Shown here: one piece after another, positions 6,956 to 15,463 of the stretch
How positions within the stretch are numbered: the first letter of the stretch is position 1
Layout of the letters: the number at the start of each line of letters is the position of its first letter
Source of the DNA: an uncultured Rikenellaceae bacterium
GTDB lineage: Bacteria > Bacteroidota > Bacteroidia > Bacteroidales > Rikenellaceae
Direction: 5' to 3'
DNA length: 49,706 nucleotides
Assembly (NCBI GenBank): GCA_944414825.1
Contig: CALYBN010000061.1
Coordinates: forward strand, 1-49,706
Notes under the pieces: generated by a model
Told to the model about the DNA's origin: nothing
The model's database searches: none
What the model saw: the letters and a program-made list of their open reading frames with translations, nothing else
Translations under genes and position numbers: made by a program

Positions 6956-8452
6956 TCATAGCATGTCGATATTTTTCCAATGCCCTTTTGTGTCATTGCC
7001 GACCGAGGGCCCCGGGGTCGAACGACCTGAATCGATCTGGCGACGAAGCATCTCTTTCATCTGTTCGATTTGGTCTGCATATTGCGGGTTTTTGATCAGG
7101 TTATGACGTTCTCCGGGATCGTTCTTCAGGTCGTAGAGTTGCAGCGCCGGCAGATTCTTCAGATCTTCCGGTTTGTTGGGGTAGCCCCAACCGCCGGAGC
7201 CTGCCCCCAGGATGAGTTTCATGTCGCGGTCGACCAGAGACAACATGCCTTGTCCCGATTGGATGATCATATTGGGGCGGGTAGCCTGGCCGTTTTGTGT
7301 TAGTACGGGCCAGAATGAGAAACTGTCTTCAGCCTCCGTGGTGGATACGTCGTCGCCCAGCATCTGTGCGAAGGTGGCATACAGATCGCCCAGCGAGACC
7401 AGATCATCGTTGCGTGTGCCCGTATACCGATCTCCCCAGGAGATGATGAGCGGAATGCGGTGTCCTCCTTCGAAGATGTCGGATTTATAGCCACGGTAAA
7501 TATAGCTGGGGAAATGCCCCTGTTGCTCCAGTTTGTTGATTTCTACATAAGGGGCACATCCGTTGTCCGTGGTGAAAACAACGATGGTATTTTCGGCCAG
7601 GCCGTTTGTTTTGAGAGTTTTGAGAATCTGCCCCATCAGGTAGTCCACCATCATGACAAAATCGCCATACGGTCCGATCCCGCTCTTCCCGACAAACTCT
7701 TTCGTGGGGACGACCGGTGTGTGGGGAGCGGTAATGGGCAGATAGAGGAAGAAGGGTTGTTTCTGCTCTTTGTGTTGGGCAATGTAATCGGTGGCTCGAT
7801 GCAGCAGGTTCGGAAGGCACTTCTCGGCATCAAAATCTTCTGCAGCAACGCCTCCGTGCATGAGGTTCAATCCCTTCTGTGGAGCAACATGAGCCGTTAC
7901 CGGCGCTGTGACGCGATTGTTCTCCACATAGAGATAGGGTGCCATGTCAAGCGATGCGGGTAGACCGTAAAAGTAGTCAAATCCCCGGTCGGTAGGACCA
8001 TTGGTAATGGGGGCTGTGAAATCGACTTCTTTGGGGTTGTCGGTTCTGTGACTCCAGTTCCATCCTAGGTGCCACTTTCCGATGATGGCTGTCGTGTAGC
8101 CATGACGTTGGAACAGGTTTGCGATCGTGCTGCGTTCGGCGGCGATCATCGGTTCCGAGTAGCCACCCAATACCCCGTTTTTCAGTGTAGTGCGCCAGGG
8201 GTAACGCCCCGTCAGAATCGAATAGCGGGACGGAGTGGAGAGTGACGACGTGGCGTGGGCATCGGTAAAGACAATGCCTCGTGCGGCCATGGCATCTAAA
8301 TAGGGAGTCGGAATTTTCGATTCGGGATTGAGGGCGGTAACATCACCATATCCCATGTCATCGGCCAGGACCACAATGACGTTGGGTTGCTTCGCGGCGA
8401 CAGTGGAGAGTGTCCCTGTCAGCGCAAGAAGCATTGTTGGGATCGTTTTCAT
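6956..8452 (-). CDS. Sulfatase, Ser-type (S1 family)
   Basis: A 498-residue secreted sulfatase that hydrolyses sulfate esters, presumably on a glycan in the periplasm. A signal peptide (MKTIPTMLLALTGTLSTVAA) is followed by the metal-binding LADDMGYGD (D31, D32). The signature S72-T-P-S-R76 with downstream YSILTGR contains the serine that is oxidised to formylglycine. A serine rather than a cysteine means it depends on an anaerobic radical-SAM maturase (anSME), which is not in this window. Other conserved pieces are GKWHLGW, APHTPVVP, FTTDNGCAPY and IFEGGHRIPLI. It is the last gene of a five-gene operon, 19 bp after the GH125 gene, and ends before the terminator at 6844. The substrate cannot be read from sequence; position suggests a sulfated mannose-containing glycan. 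Confidence 0.93.
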   Translation of the reverse strand: MKTIPTMLLALTGTLSTVAAKQPNVIVVLADDMGYGDVTALNPESKIPTPYLDAMAARGIVFTDAHATSSLSTPSRYSILTGRYPWRTTLKNGVLGGYSEPMIAAERSTIANLFQRHGYTTAIIGKWHLGWNWSHRTDNPKEVDFTAPITNGPTDRGFDYFYGLPASLDMAPYLYVENNRVTAPVTAHVAPQKGLNLMHGGVAAEDFDAEKCLPNLLHRATDYIAQHKEQKQPFFLYLPITAPHTPVVPTKEFVGKSGIGPYGDFVMMVDYLMGQILKTLKTNGLAENTIVVFTTDNGCAPYVEINKLEQQGHFPSYIYRGYKSDIFEGGHRIPLIISWGDRYTGTRNDDLVSLGDLYATFAQMLGDDVSTTEAEDSFSFWPVLTQNGQATRPNMIIQSGQGMLSLVDRDMKLILGAGSGGWGYPNKPEDLKNLPALQLYDLKNDPGERHNLIKNPQYADQIEQMKEMLRRQIDSGRSTPGPSVGNDTKGHWKNIDML

Positions 8453-8471
8453 TTCACAGATTTATGGTTGT

Positions 8472-9962
8472 TTAGATACTGTTCAGCAGGTCGACCTTGC
8501 CTTCATTGACCAACTTCAGGATTAACTCTCCGAAGAGGGTGTTCTGCCAGGCGAACCACTTGCGGGTGAAGTTGCTGGGGTCGTCCTTATGGAAGCTTTC
8601 GTGCATGAATCCGGTTTCAGCGTCGGTGTTTATCAGAGTTTCGATGCACCATTTGATTTCGGCATCGTCCTGCGACGTGAAAGCCTTCATCATGATGCTC
8701 ATGGGCCAGATCATATCGTATCCGATGTGAGGACCGCCGATCCCTTCGCCGGCCGAGCCGCGGAAGAAGTAGGGATTGTCCTCGCTCCAGACAAACCGCC
8801 GGGTATTCTGGTACACGGGATCATTCAACTCCACGTCGCCCAGGTAGGGCATTGCCAGCAGGCTGGGGACATTGGCGTCGTCCATGAGCAGGTGGTTGCC
8901 GAAACCGTCCACCTCGAAGGCGTAGATGGTGCCGTATTTCGGATGGTCGTAGGTGGCATACTTCTTCAGAGCCTCCTCGACTTCATCGGCCAGGGCCGTA
9001 CACTCTTTGGCCATTTTTTTGTTGTGGTTTACCTCGCGCAGGATCTCGGCCGCCTTGCGCAGCGAACTTACGGCGAAGAAGTTGGAGGGGATCAGGAATT
9101 GGAAAGTCGTGGCGTCGTCCGAGGGGCGGAAGCAGGATGCGATCAGCCCGACGGGTTTCACCGGATTGCCCTTACCGCCATTGGGCAGCGTGTCGAGCGC
9201 CCGATCGGTCTTTCGCAGGAAGGTATAGGGTCCCACACCCTCCTTGCGTTGCTGTTCGCGGAAGGTTTGAAGCACATTGGAGATGGCGTCGAGCCACTCT
9301 TGGTCAAATACTGATGTATCGCCTGTGGTTTTCCAGTAGTGGTAGGCAAGACGGATCGGATAACAGAGCGAGTCGATCTCCCACTTGCGTTCGTGAAGTT
9401 CGAGCTTCATGTCGGTCTTGTCGCTCATCCACTGATGATCCGGACTGGGATCATGCGGGTCGAGGAAGGCATTGGCATAGGGATCGATGATGATGCACTT
9501 GAACTGACGGCGGATCACACCAGCCAACATCGCTTTCAGTTCGGGATCTTCGTTGGCAAATTGCACATAGGGCCACACCTGGGCTCCGGAGTCGCGAAGC
9601 CACATGGCATGGATGTCACCTGTGTAGACCAATGTGTCGTCTTTGCCATCCGTTTTGTAATACCGGACGGTGGTGTCGAGCGTATTGGGGAAACAGTTTT
9701 CGAACATCCAGGCCAGTTTGCTGTTTTTGAGGATTTTCTTGATGCGGTCGATTTCGCTCTCGATAGCCTGCGACCGGAACAGACGTTTGTCGAAAGGAGG
9801 TCGCTGACTTTCACGATAAGCGGTTCTGTCGGTCCCGTCTGCAGCAGCCAGTCGTGTGGCATCTGCCTGAATGATTGTTGTTTCGGATGATGCAAATGCC
9901 TGTCCTGCTGAGATGAAGATCAGTGCAGTGGCGCAAGGGAGTAGGAATTTGGTTATTTTCAT
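8472..9962 (-). CDS. GH125 exo-alpha-1,6-mannosidase
   Basis: A 496-residue glycoside hydrolase of family 125 (formerly DUF1237), a metal-independent, inverting exo-alpha-1,6-mannosidase family. A signal peptide (KFLLPCATALIFISAGQAFA) points to the periplasm. The (alpha/alpha)6 fold is shown by TGDIHAMWLRDSGAQVWPY, ANAFLDPHDPSPDHQWMSD, KWEIDSLCYPIRLAYHYW, NVPSLLAMPYLG and GIGGPHIGYDMIWPMSIMM, all characteristic of this family, and length is normal. It lies 40 bp after the DUF6377 gene and 19 bp before the sulfatase gene in one operon. With the GH92 enzyme encoded upstream it could remove the alpha-1,6 branch after alpha-1,2/1,3 trimming of high-mannose N-glycan or mannan. Confidence 0.93.
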   Translation of the reverse strand: MKITKFLLPCATALIFISAGQAFASSETTIIQADATRLAAADGTDRTAYRESQRPPFDKRLFRSQAIESEIDRIKKILKNSKLAWMFENCFPNTLDTTVRYYKTDGKDDTLVYTGDIHAMWLRDSGAQVWPYVQFANEDPELKAMLAGVIRRQFKCIIIDPYANAFLDPHDPSPDHQWMSDKTDMKLELHERKWEIDSLCYPIRLAYHYWKTTGDTSVFDQEWLDAISNVLQTFREQQRKEGVGPYTFLRKTDRALDTLPNGGKGNPVKPVGLIASCFRPSDDATTFQFLIPSNFFAVSSLRKAAEILREVNHNKKMAKECTALADEVEEALKKYATYDHPKYGTIYAFEVDGFGNHLLMDDANVPSLLAMPYLGDVELNDPVYQNTRRFVWSEDNPYFFRGSAGEGIGGPHIGYDMIWPMSIMMKAFTSQDDAEIKWCIETLINTDAETGFMHESFHKDDPSNFTRKWFAWQNTLFGELILKLVNEGKVDLLNSI

Positions 9963-10002
9963 GGGTCTATAAAGATTTGTAAATTTGTCTGGATGCTGGA
10001 TA

Positions 10003-11613
10003 TCAGATTCCGATATTCATGATCTGTTTTTCGAATAGATCCCGGTCTTTGGCTCGGGCGCGCATGCGGGTGCGATAGGTGTATATCGTGGACAACGAGT
10101 ATTGGAAGAAACGGGCGATATCGATGCTGTTCGTGATCCCCAATCGTATGAGGGCAAAGATCCGCAACTCGGGGGTGAGCCGGCGGTTATCTATGATGAT
10201 TTGGTGTTCGGGCAGTAGCAGGGCATTGAACTCTTCGATGAAGTTGGGGAAGAGATTGAGAAGTGTCATGTCGAAATACTCATAGAACTCGTCGAGTTCC
10301 TGCTGGGTATCCAAAGAGGTTTCGACGAAATGGAGCATGCCTTGCATTCCCTCCACCCGAGCGATCTTGCAGGCTTTTTTCTTGTATGATTCGATTTTGG
10401 AGAGATAGTTGAGGTGTTGCTCCATAAACAGACGGATATATTCCACCTTAATAAGGTTGGCATCCTTGAGTTTCAGGTTCGTTTTTATGAGGGCATCATT
10501 TGCTTTGGAGAGGTTGTCTTTGACGATTCTCATGTGGCGGTATTGGCGCGCAACATATACAATAGCCGCAATCAGCAGCAATGTGACGGCTGCAAGCAGG
10601 ATCAGGATCAGTGTAATGGTCTCTTTCTGTTGCAACTCCTTGGTCTGAAAGGCTCGGTTAATATCAAGAAACATGTTGGCCGCTTCGAAAAGCCTGGAGC
10701 GGTCGTTGCTTGCCACCACATCCTCGATATGGCACTTCATATAGTTGAAGGCGCGCATGACCTCGTCGCTTTCGTAGAGATAGCCGGCCAGTTTTCGTAA
10801 GGCAACATAACTGCGGGAGGCATATCTTATATCTTCGATGGCGGCTTTGGCCAGGTAGAAAAGCTCATTGGTGTGGTTGCCCAGTTGGCGGTATATGTCG
10901 GCTAGGTAGAAATAGAGCAGGCCCGGGTCCTTATCTAACGAGTCTGGGGGCATGCTGTTGTAGTTCTGCATTACCAGCTTGAGAGCGGCTTCGTATTTTT
11001 TCTCAAAAAAGAGATGTTCGATTTTGACGAGGTTTTTCTGGATCCTGGGTGTATAGGGATCCTGTAGTAGCGAGTCGCGATAGTTGCTCGAGCGCTGTTC
11101 GTAGTGATCTTTGTCTTTGAACGAGATGGCATAGCCGCGGAGTGAATTATAGATCATCCGCTTTTGATTATAATATTTGTATCGTTCGGACGTTGCGATT
11201 TTGTTTTCCGAGATGCCGTCTAATACCTGAGATGCTTCGATGAATAGGCCCATGGCCCGGAGGATATTGACCCGCATGAGCCGTGCGTTGTAATAATCCT
11301 GCTCATGGCCGATGGCTTGGGCATATTCTTCGGCGTGTTGCACATAATACATTGCCGAATCATTCTGATAAGAAAAGTAGGCGGATCCCAAATCCAGGGC
11401 ATATGCGAGGCGTTCTTCCGTGGTATGGGCGTTCCGGTACTTTTCGGTCAACATGGCGAGGTTTAGCTCCTTGGGTTGGGCATATGCCTGTTTATGGACA
11501 ATGATGTTGTCCAGGGCAACGAGTATCGAATCCAATTTCTGTTGAGAAATTGCGAACGATGAGACGTTCCAGAGCAATAGCACTCCTAAGAGAAGAAGTT
11601 TTTTCAACGTCAA
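10003..11613 (-). CDS. Membrane-bound TPR regulator with C-terminal HTH (DUF6377 type)
   Basis: A 536-residue protein with a signal peptide (LLLLGVLLLWNVSSFA), a periplasmic helical-repeat region of TPR character (about 45-320, for example LAYALDLGSAYFSYQNDSAM and LYFYLADIYRQLGN), one transmembrane helix (332-354) and a cytoplasmic part. The latter starts with a helical linker (about 360-400) and ends in a segment (about 480-520: LTPELRIFALIRLGITNSID, then IARFFQYSLSTIYTYRTRMR) that reads as a helix-turn-helix with the IA..F..S..TIYTYR pattern also seen in LuxR-like domains. Bacteroidetes proteins with this layout are annotated as DUF6377. The topology suggests a one-piece sensor-regulator that detects a periplasmic ligand and binds DNA from the membrane. 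It sits in the middle of the mannosidase/sulfatase operon. Target and ligand are inferred, not shown. Confidence 0.8.
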   Translation of the reverse strand: MTLKKLLLLGVLLLWNVSSFAISQQKLDSILVALDNIIVHKQAYAQPKELNLAMLTEKYRNAHTTEERLAYALDLGSAYFSYQNDSAMYYVQHAEEYAQAIGHEQDYYNARLMRVNILRAMGLFIEASQVLDGISENKIATSERYKYYNQKRMIYNSLRGYAISFKDKDHYEQRSSNYRDSLLQDPYTPRIQKNLVKIEHLFFEKKYEAALKLVMQNYNSMPPDSLDKDPGLLYFYLADIYRQLGNHTNELFYLAKAAIEDIRYASRSYVALRKLAGYLYESDEVMRAFNYMKCHIEDVVASNDRSRLFEAANMFLDINRAFQTKELQQKETITLILILLAAVTLLLIAAIVYVARQYRHMRIVKDNLSKANDALIKTNLKLKDANLIKVEYIRLFMEQHLNYLSKIESYKKKACKIARVEGMQGMLHFVETSLDTQQELDEFYEYFDMTLLNLFPNFIEEFNALLLPEHQIIIDNRRLTPELRIFALIRLGITNSIDIARFFQYSLSTIYTYRTRMRARAKDRDLFEKQIMNIGI

Positions 11614-11647
11614 AGTTTTTTATGGGATAAGTAGATTGTTGGTCCTT

Positions 11648-13855
11648 CTATTGGGTCTCTATGGTTAACTTTCCGCTGTGTAACAGTGCGGTATGGCTAA
11701 TTTTATAATCTTTGAGGTTTTTCCCTCCGTATGTCATGCGTTTGGGATTTCGGCCGGGCCCTGTTTTGTGGATGGAGAACCGTTGGCCGCCCAGTTCGAA
11801 CGAAATGCTGTCGAAGAGCGGGACGCTTACGAGGTATTCCGGATCTGCCGGCGAGTAAGGATACAGACCAATGGCGGAGAAGACATACCAGGATGACATC
11901 TCTCCCGCATCATCCATGCCGGCATAAGCCAATCCGTGTGCACCCATACGGTAGTAGTTTTCGAGCAGACTGTCGATCACCACTTGTGATTTCTCGGGTT
12001 TTCCGATAAAGTGGTAGAGAAACGGGTAGCTGTGATCCGGCTGGTTTCCGTGGCAGTATTGACCGAGGAACCCCGTCAGATTATGGGCTTCATAGCCTTG
12101 CCAGGGGGTGGAGAACAGCGAATCGAGTTTCTCTTCAAATCCTGCTGCTCCTCCGTACAGGTCGATCAGGCCTTTTGTGTCGTGCGGTGCGAAGAAAGAC
12201 GATTGCCAGCCGTTGGCCTCCCGGTACATGTAATGATAGTAGGGGTGTCCCGGATCGAAATCTGCGACCCAACGGTCGTCGGCCAGACGTCCACGCATGA
12301 AACGCGACTGTGGGTCGAATACTTGACGATAATTCTGCGATCGTACCAGCATTTTCTGAGCGGTTGCCTCATCTCCCAGTTCCTGGGCCAGGCGGGCGAC
12401 AGCATAGTCGTCATAGGCATACTCCAGGGTTTTTGTTACTCCGGTTTTGGCTTCGGTGGCGATTTCGGGGTGGTCCAGTTCAAGTTCTGAGACGTAGCCG
12501 TTGGCGATGTACTCACCCAGATAGGGGCGTCCGCTGTTGGATTCTCCCTCGACGGTAGCGTTGTGGAGCATCAGCCGGTATGCCTCCTGCACATCGAAGT
12601 TTCGGATGCCGCGCAGGTAGCTGCCTGTGACGAAAACCGAGGCGTGATCGCCGTGGAAGAATGTGGGCATGTATCCCTTGATCTGCCCTCGGTCGATGCA
12701 CGAGGCGATGACATCGGCTGCTACGTCGGGAGATAACATTCCCAGCAGGATCAGTTTATTGCGGTAGGTGTCCCAGAATGCCGGGTCGGTGTAGTAGCGG
12801 AAGTCTTTCTGCTGGATCTTTCCATTTAGGTCACAGAAACGGCCGTCGACGTCGCTGCGCAAGGCCGGCCAGAGGGTCGAACGGTACAGGGCGGAGTAAA
12901 ACGTCTCTTTTTGTCGTTCGGTTCCTCCTGTTACCTGGATTTTTGACAGAAACTTGTTCCAGGTCTGATCCCCCTCTTTTGCGATCTGTTCGAAACTCTT
13001 GGCGCCGATTTCAGCCTTGAGATTTTGCTGTGCTCCTTCGATGCTGACGAAGGAGAAGCCGATCTTGATCTCCAGAGGGCTCGGTTCGGCGGGCAGTTGG
13101 AACTTCACCAAAGGTATGGGAACGCCGCGGTAACGTTCGGCCGAGGAGCTGCCCGGAGCGACCGGACTGTCGGGAATGATGCCGCCGCCGTCGCAGGTCA
13201 ATTCCTCGATGGATTGGATCGGGTAATTGCACTCGGCATAAAAATAGATCGTTTCACGGCCGGCCTGATAGCCCGAGAAGGCATTGGCAGAGGCTTGTGC
13301 GATGTGCCATTTCTCGACGCGTTCGTTGTTGCGGGGAAGGTTGACCAGCAGCATGATCTGTTTGGCCTCGTCCGGTGTATAGCGATGGAAACCGCAACGT
13401 AATGTGGAGGTCAACTCCGCCTCGATGCCGTAGCGATCGAGGTGGACCCGATAGTAGGCCGGTCGGGCTGTTTCGTTTTCGTGGCGGAAGGTCGAACCGT
13501 AATCGTCGATCCGGATATCGTCGCCGCATACGGGCAGGATGGGAACGTAATTCAGGTTCCAATGTCCTTTATTGGTGTGGCTGAATCCATAAATGGTCGA
13601 GTCTTCATACTGGTATCCGGCTCCGGAACGGAATGTGGTGACCGGGCTGACCTGCACCATGGCATTTGGCAGTGCCGATCCGGGGAAAACCTCGGCACCC
13701 CAGGCTCTGCGGGTAGGTTTGTAGCCCAATTCTGCCTCCTCCCATAGGGTCTCCGTACCGAGCAGGGGATTGACATAGGCGGTATAGGATTGCGAGGAGG
13801 AGATACCGCAGGAGGAGAGTAGAAGACAACAACAGAAAATCAAAGGGTTCTTCAT
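11648..13855 (-). CDS. GH92 alpha-mannosidase, lipoprotein
   Basis: A 735-residue family 92 glycoside hydrolase, a calcium-dependent inverting exo-alpha-mannosidase family mostly acting on alpha-1,2 or alpha-1,3 links. It starts with a lipoprotein signal (FCCCLLLSSC, lipid at C16). The N-terminal beta-sandwich includes PGSALPNAMVQVSPVT and YGFSHTNKGHW. The (alpha/alpha)6 domain includes TLWPALRSD, DPAFWDTYRNKLILLGMLSP, YMPTFFHGDHASVFVTGSY, GNQPDHSYPFLYHFIGKP and the family hallmark DDAGEMSSWYVFSAIGLYP with its acidic catalytic residues. No Asp/Glu/Lys-rich surface-export tag follows the Cys, so a periplasm-facing anchor is likely. It is the second gene of the operon, 26 bp after the upstream sulfatase and 34 bp before the DUF6377 gene. 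Linkage specificity cannot be fixed by eye. Confidence 0.95.
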   Translation of the reverse strand: MKNPLIFCCCLLLSSCGISSSQSYTAYVNPLLGTETLWEEAELGYKPTRRAWGAEVFPGSALPNAMVQVSPVTTFRSGAGYQYEDSTIYGFSHTNKGHWNLNYVPILPVCGDDIRIDDYGSTFRHENETARPAYYRVHLDRYGIEAELTSTLRCGFHRYTPDEAKQIMLLVNLPRNNERVEKWHIAQASANAFSGYQAGRETIYFYAECNYPIQSIEELTCDGGGIIPDSPVAPGSSSAERYRGVPIPLVKFQLPAEPSPLEIKIGFSFVSIEGAQQNLKAEIGAKSFEQIAKEGDQTWNKFLSKIQVTGGTERQKETFYSALYRSTLWPALRSDVDGRFCDLNGKIQQKDFRYYTDPAFWDTYRNKLILLGMLSPDVAADVIASCIDRGQIKGYMPTFFHGDHASVFVTGSYLRGIRNFDVQEAYRLMLHNATVEGESNSGRPYLGEYIANGYVSELELDHPEIATEAKTGVTKTLEYAYDDYAVARLAQELGDEATAQKMLVRSQNYRQVFDPQSRFMRGRLADDRWVADFDPGHPYYHYMYREANGWQSSFFAPHDTKGLIDLYGGAAGFEEKLDSLFSTPWQGYEAHNLTGFLGQYCHGNQPDHSYPFLYHFIGKPEKSQVVIDSLLENYYRMGAHGLAYAGMDDAGEMSSWYVFSAIGLYPYSPADPEYLVSVPLFDSISFELGGQRFSIHKTGPGRNPKRMTYGGKNLKDYKISHTALLHSGKLTIETQ

Positions 13856-13881
13856 GATGGTAAAAAATAGACGAATGCTGG

Positions 13882-15204
13882 TTATTGGATAGGGGTTTCG
13901 CTATATACGGATGCTTTCCATTCGGCCAGTTTCGCGTTCAACTGCTTGGCCAGTTCCGGATGGAGTGCAGCGACATCGGTCGTTTCGGCAGGGTCGGTTT
14001 TCAGGTTGAAGAGTTGGGTTTTAGCACCGTGGCGCGTAAGTTTCCACTCTCCGTCACGTACGGCATAGGTTTGTTTGCCGATCCCCCAGAAAAGGGTGCG
14101 CGGTGCAATTGTCACGCCCTGCAAAAGGGGCCTGATGGATACGCCGTCGAGCGGTTTCTGCGAGTCGTCGTATTGTATGCCGGCCATATCGAGAAAGGTC
14201 GGGAAGAGGTCGAAGCCCATGACGGTCTCCTCACACTGCGATCCGGCTTTGATCGTACCCGGCATCTGCATGATTGCCACGCTGCGATGGCCGCCCTCCC
14301 AGATGCTGCCTTTTTCCCCGCGCCAAGAACCGGAGGAGCCTCCGTAGGCGCTCACGGGACCATTATCGGAGAAGAATACCACCAGGGTGTTCTCTGCGAT
14401 TCCACACTCTTTGACACATTGGAGAACTTTTCCTACGCTACGATCCAGCTCCTCGACCATCTCCTTGTAGATCTCCTGATTGGGCCGGGTTCCGGCTTTG
14501 TCGCCCTTTTTGACCCCATCGCGTACGGCCGGGTCTGTTGGCCCCTGGAGTGGCGAATGTGGTGCGGCATGTGCAATATACAGACAGAAGGTGCTGTCTT
14601 TGTGTTCCCGGATATAGTCACAGGACAAATCGGTGAGTAGGGTTGTTGTATAGCCCGGCATTTCCTGTAATTGGAGTCCATCCCACCAGTCGGGGTCCCC
14701 TCTCCGGTTCCGATGGGATTGGTAGTCCACATTCCCCGATTTGAATCCGATGAAACGTTGGAATCCGAAGTTCAGAGGATTCGACTGTTCTTGATAACCC
14801 AAGTGCCATTTGCCTACGAGAGCCGTATTGTAACCGTTGTCAGCCAGAACCTGGGCGAAGGTCACCTCTCCGGGTTGCAGACCGGCCTGGATCTTATCCA
14901 TGGCGTCTGTGACTAGGATTACGTTCTCGAGTCCGGCTCGTTGCTGATAGCGTCCTGTGAGCAGGGCGCAACGGGTCGGGCTGCTGACGGCCCCATTGGC
15001 ATGAAAGTCGGTGAACGAGAGGCCTTGTTGAAGCATTTGTTGAAGATTAGGCGTATGAATTAAGGTACTGCCGGTCATTTGTGTGTCGCCGTAACCCATG
15101 TCGTCGGCCAGGATGATGATAAAGTTGGGTTGTGTTTGTGCATTTACCATCTGTATTGCCGTAGAGATTGATAATAGGCCAGGGAGGAGAATAAAATGTT
15201 TCAT
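13882..15204 (-). CDS. Sulfatase, Ser-type (S1 family), first gene of mannosidase operon
   Basis: A 440-residue secreted sulfatase. The ATG at 15204 opens directly into a signal peptide (MKHFILLPGLLSISTAIQM) and is preferred over an in-frame ATG at 15303 that adds 33 polar residues. Metal ligands lie in LADDMGYGD (D34, D35). The formylglycine signature is S74-S-P-T-R78 followed by CALLTGR, so the active site derives from serine and needs an anSME maturase encoded elsewhere. GKWHLGY, HAAPHSPLQGP and FFSDNGPVSAYGG complete the active site. It differs clearly from the sulfatase at 6956, so the two probably remove different sulfate groups. It is the first of five tightly spaced leftward genes. 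I found no good TAnnTTTG box before it. Confidence 0.93.
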   Translation of the reverse strand: MKHFILLPGLLSISTAIQMVNAQTQPNFIIILADDMGYGDTQMTGSTLIHTPNLQQMLQQGLSFTDFHANGAVSSPTRCALLTGRYQQRAGLENVILVTDAMDKIQAGLQPGEVTFAQVLADNGYNTALVGKWHLGYQEQSNPLNFGFQRFIGFKSGNVDYQSHRNRRGDPDWWDGLQLQEMPGYTTTLLTDLSCDYIREHKDSTFCLYIAHAAPHSPLQGPTDPAVRDGVKKGDKAGTRPNQEIYKEMVEELDRSVGKVLQCVKECGIAENTLVVFFSDNGPVSAYGGSSGSWRGEKGSIWEGGHRSVAIMQMPGTIKAGSQCEETVMGFDLFPTFLDMAGIQYDDSQKPLDGVSIRPLLQGVTIAPRTLFWGIGKQTYAVRDGEWKLTRHGAKTQLFNLKTDPAETTDVAALHPELAKQLNAKLAEWKASVYSETPIQ

Positions 15205-15447
15205 GGCTGCTGTTTTATTCTGTGTAAATATACGCATTTTGTTATTGCAAATCTTCTCTTTCGGAGTTGTAGTAGATATCTTGGGGGAAAATATAGCTTC
15301 CATTGGATGTAATTCTTTTATTTTTAGCTAAATTGATGATTTAGAATCAAGTTGGTTTTTGAGAATTAGTGAGGTAACTTGAGGGGTTGAGGATTCTGTC
15401 GTTTGTGAAAATCAGTCTGGAAATAGTTTTCGTTTGGTGAAAAAATG

Positions 15448-15455
15448 TATCTTTG
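15448..15455 (+). promoter_or_regulatory. -7 box TATCTTTG close to the serine acetyltransferase start
   Basis: TATCTTTG fits TAnnTTTG exactly and ends only 8 bp before the ATG at 15464, so the mRNA would be leaderless or nearly so. I see no clear TTTG box 19-21 bp upstream, which weakens the call. Confidence 0.5.
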
Positions 15456-15463
15456 CCTTTACT

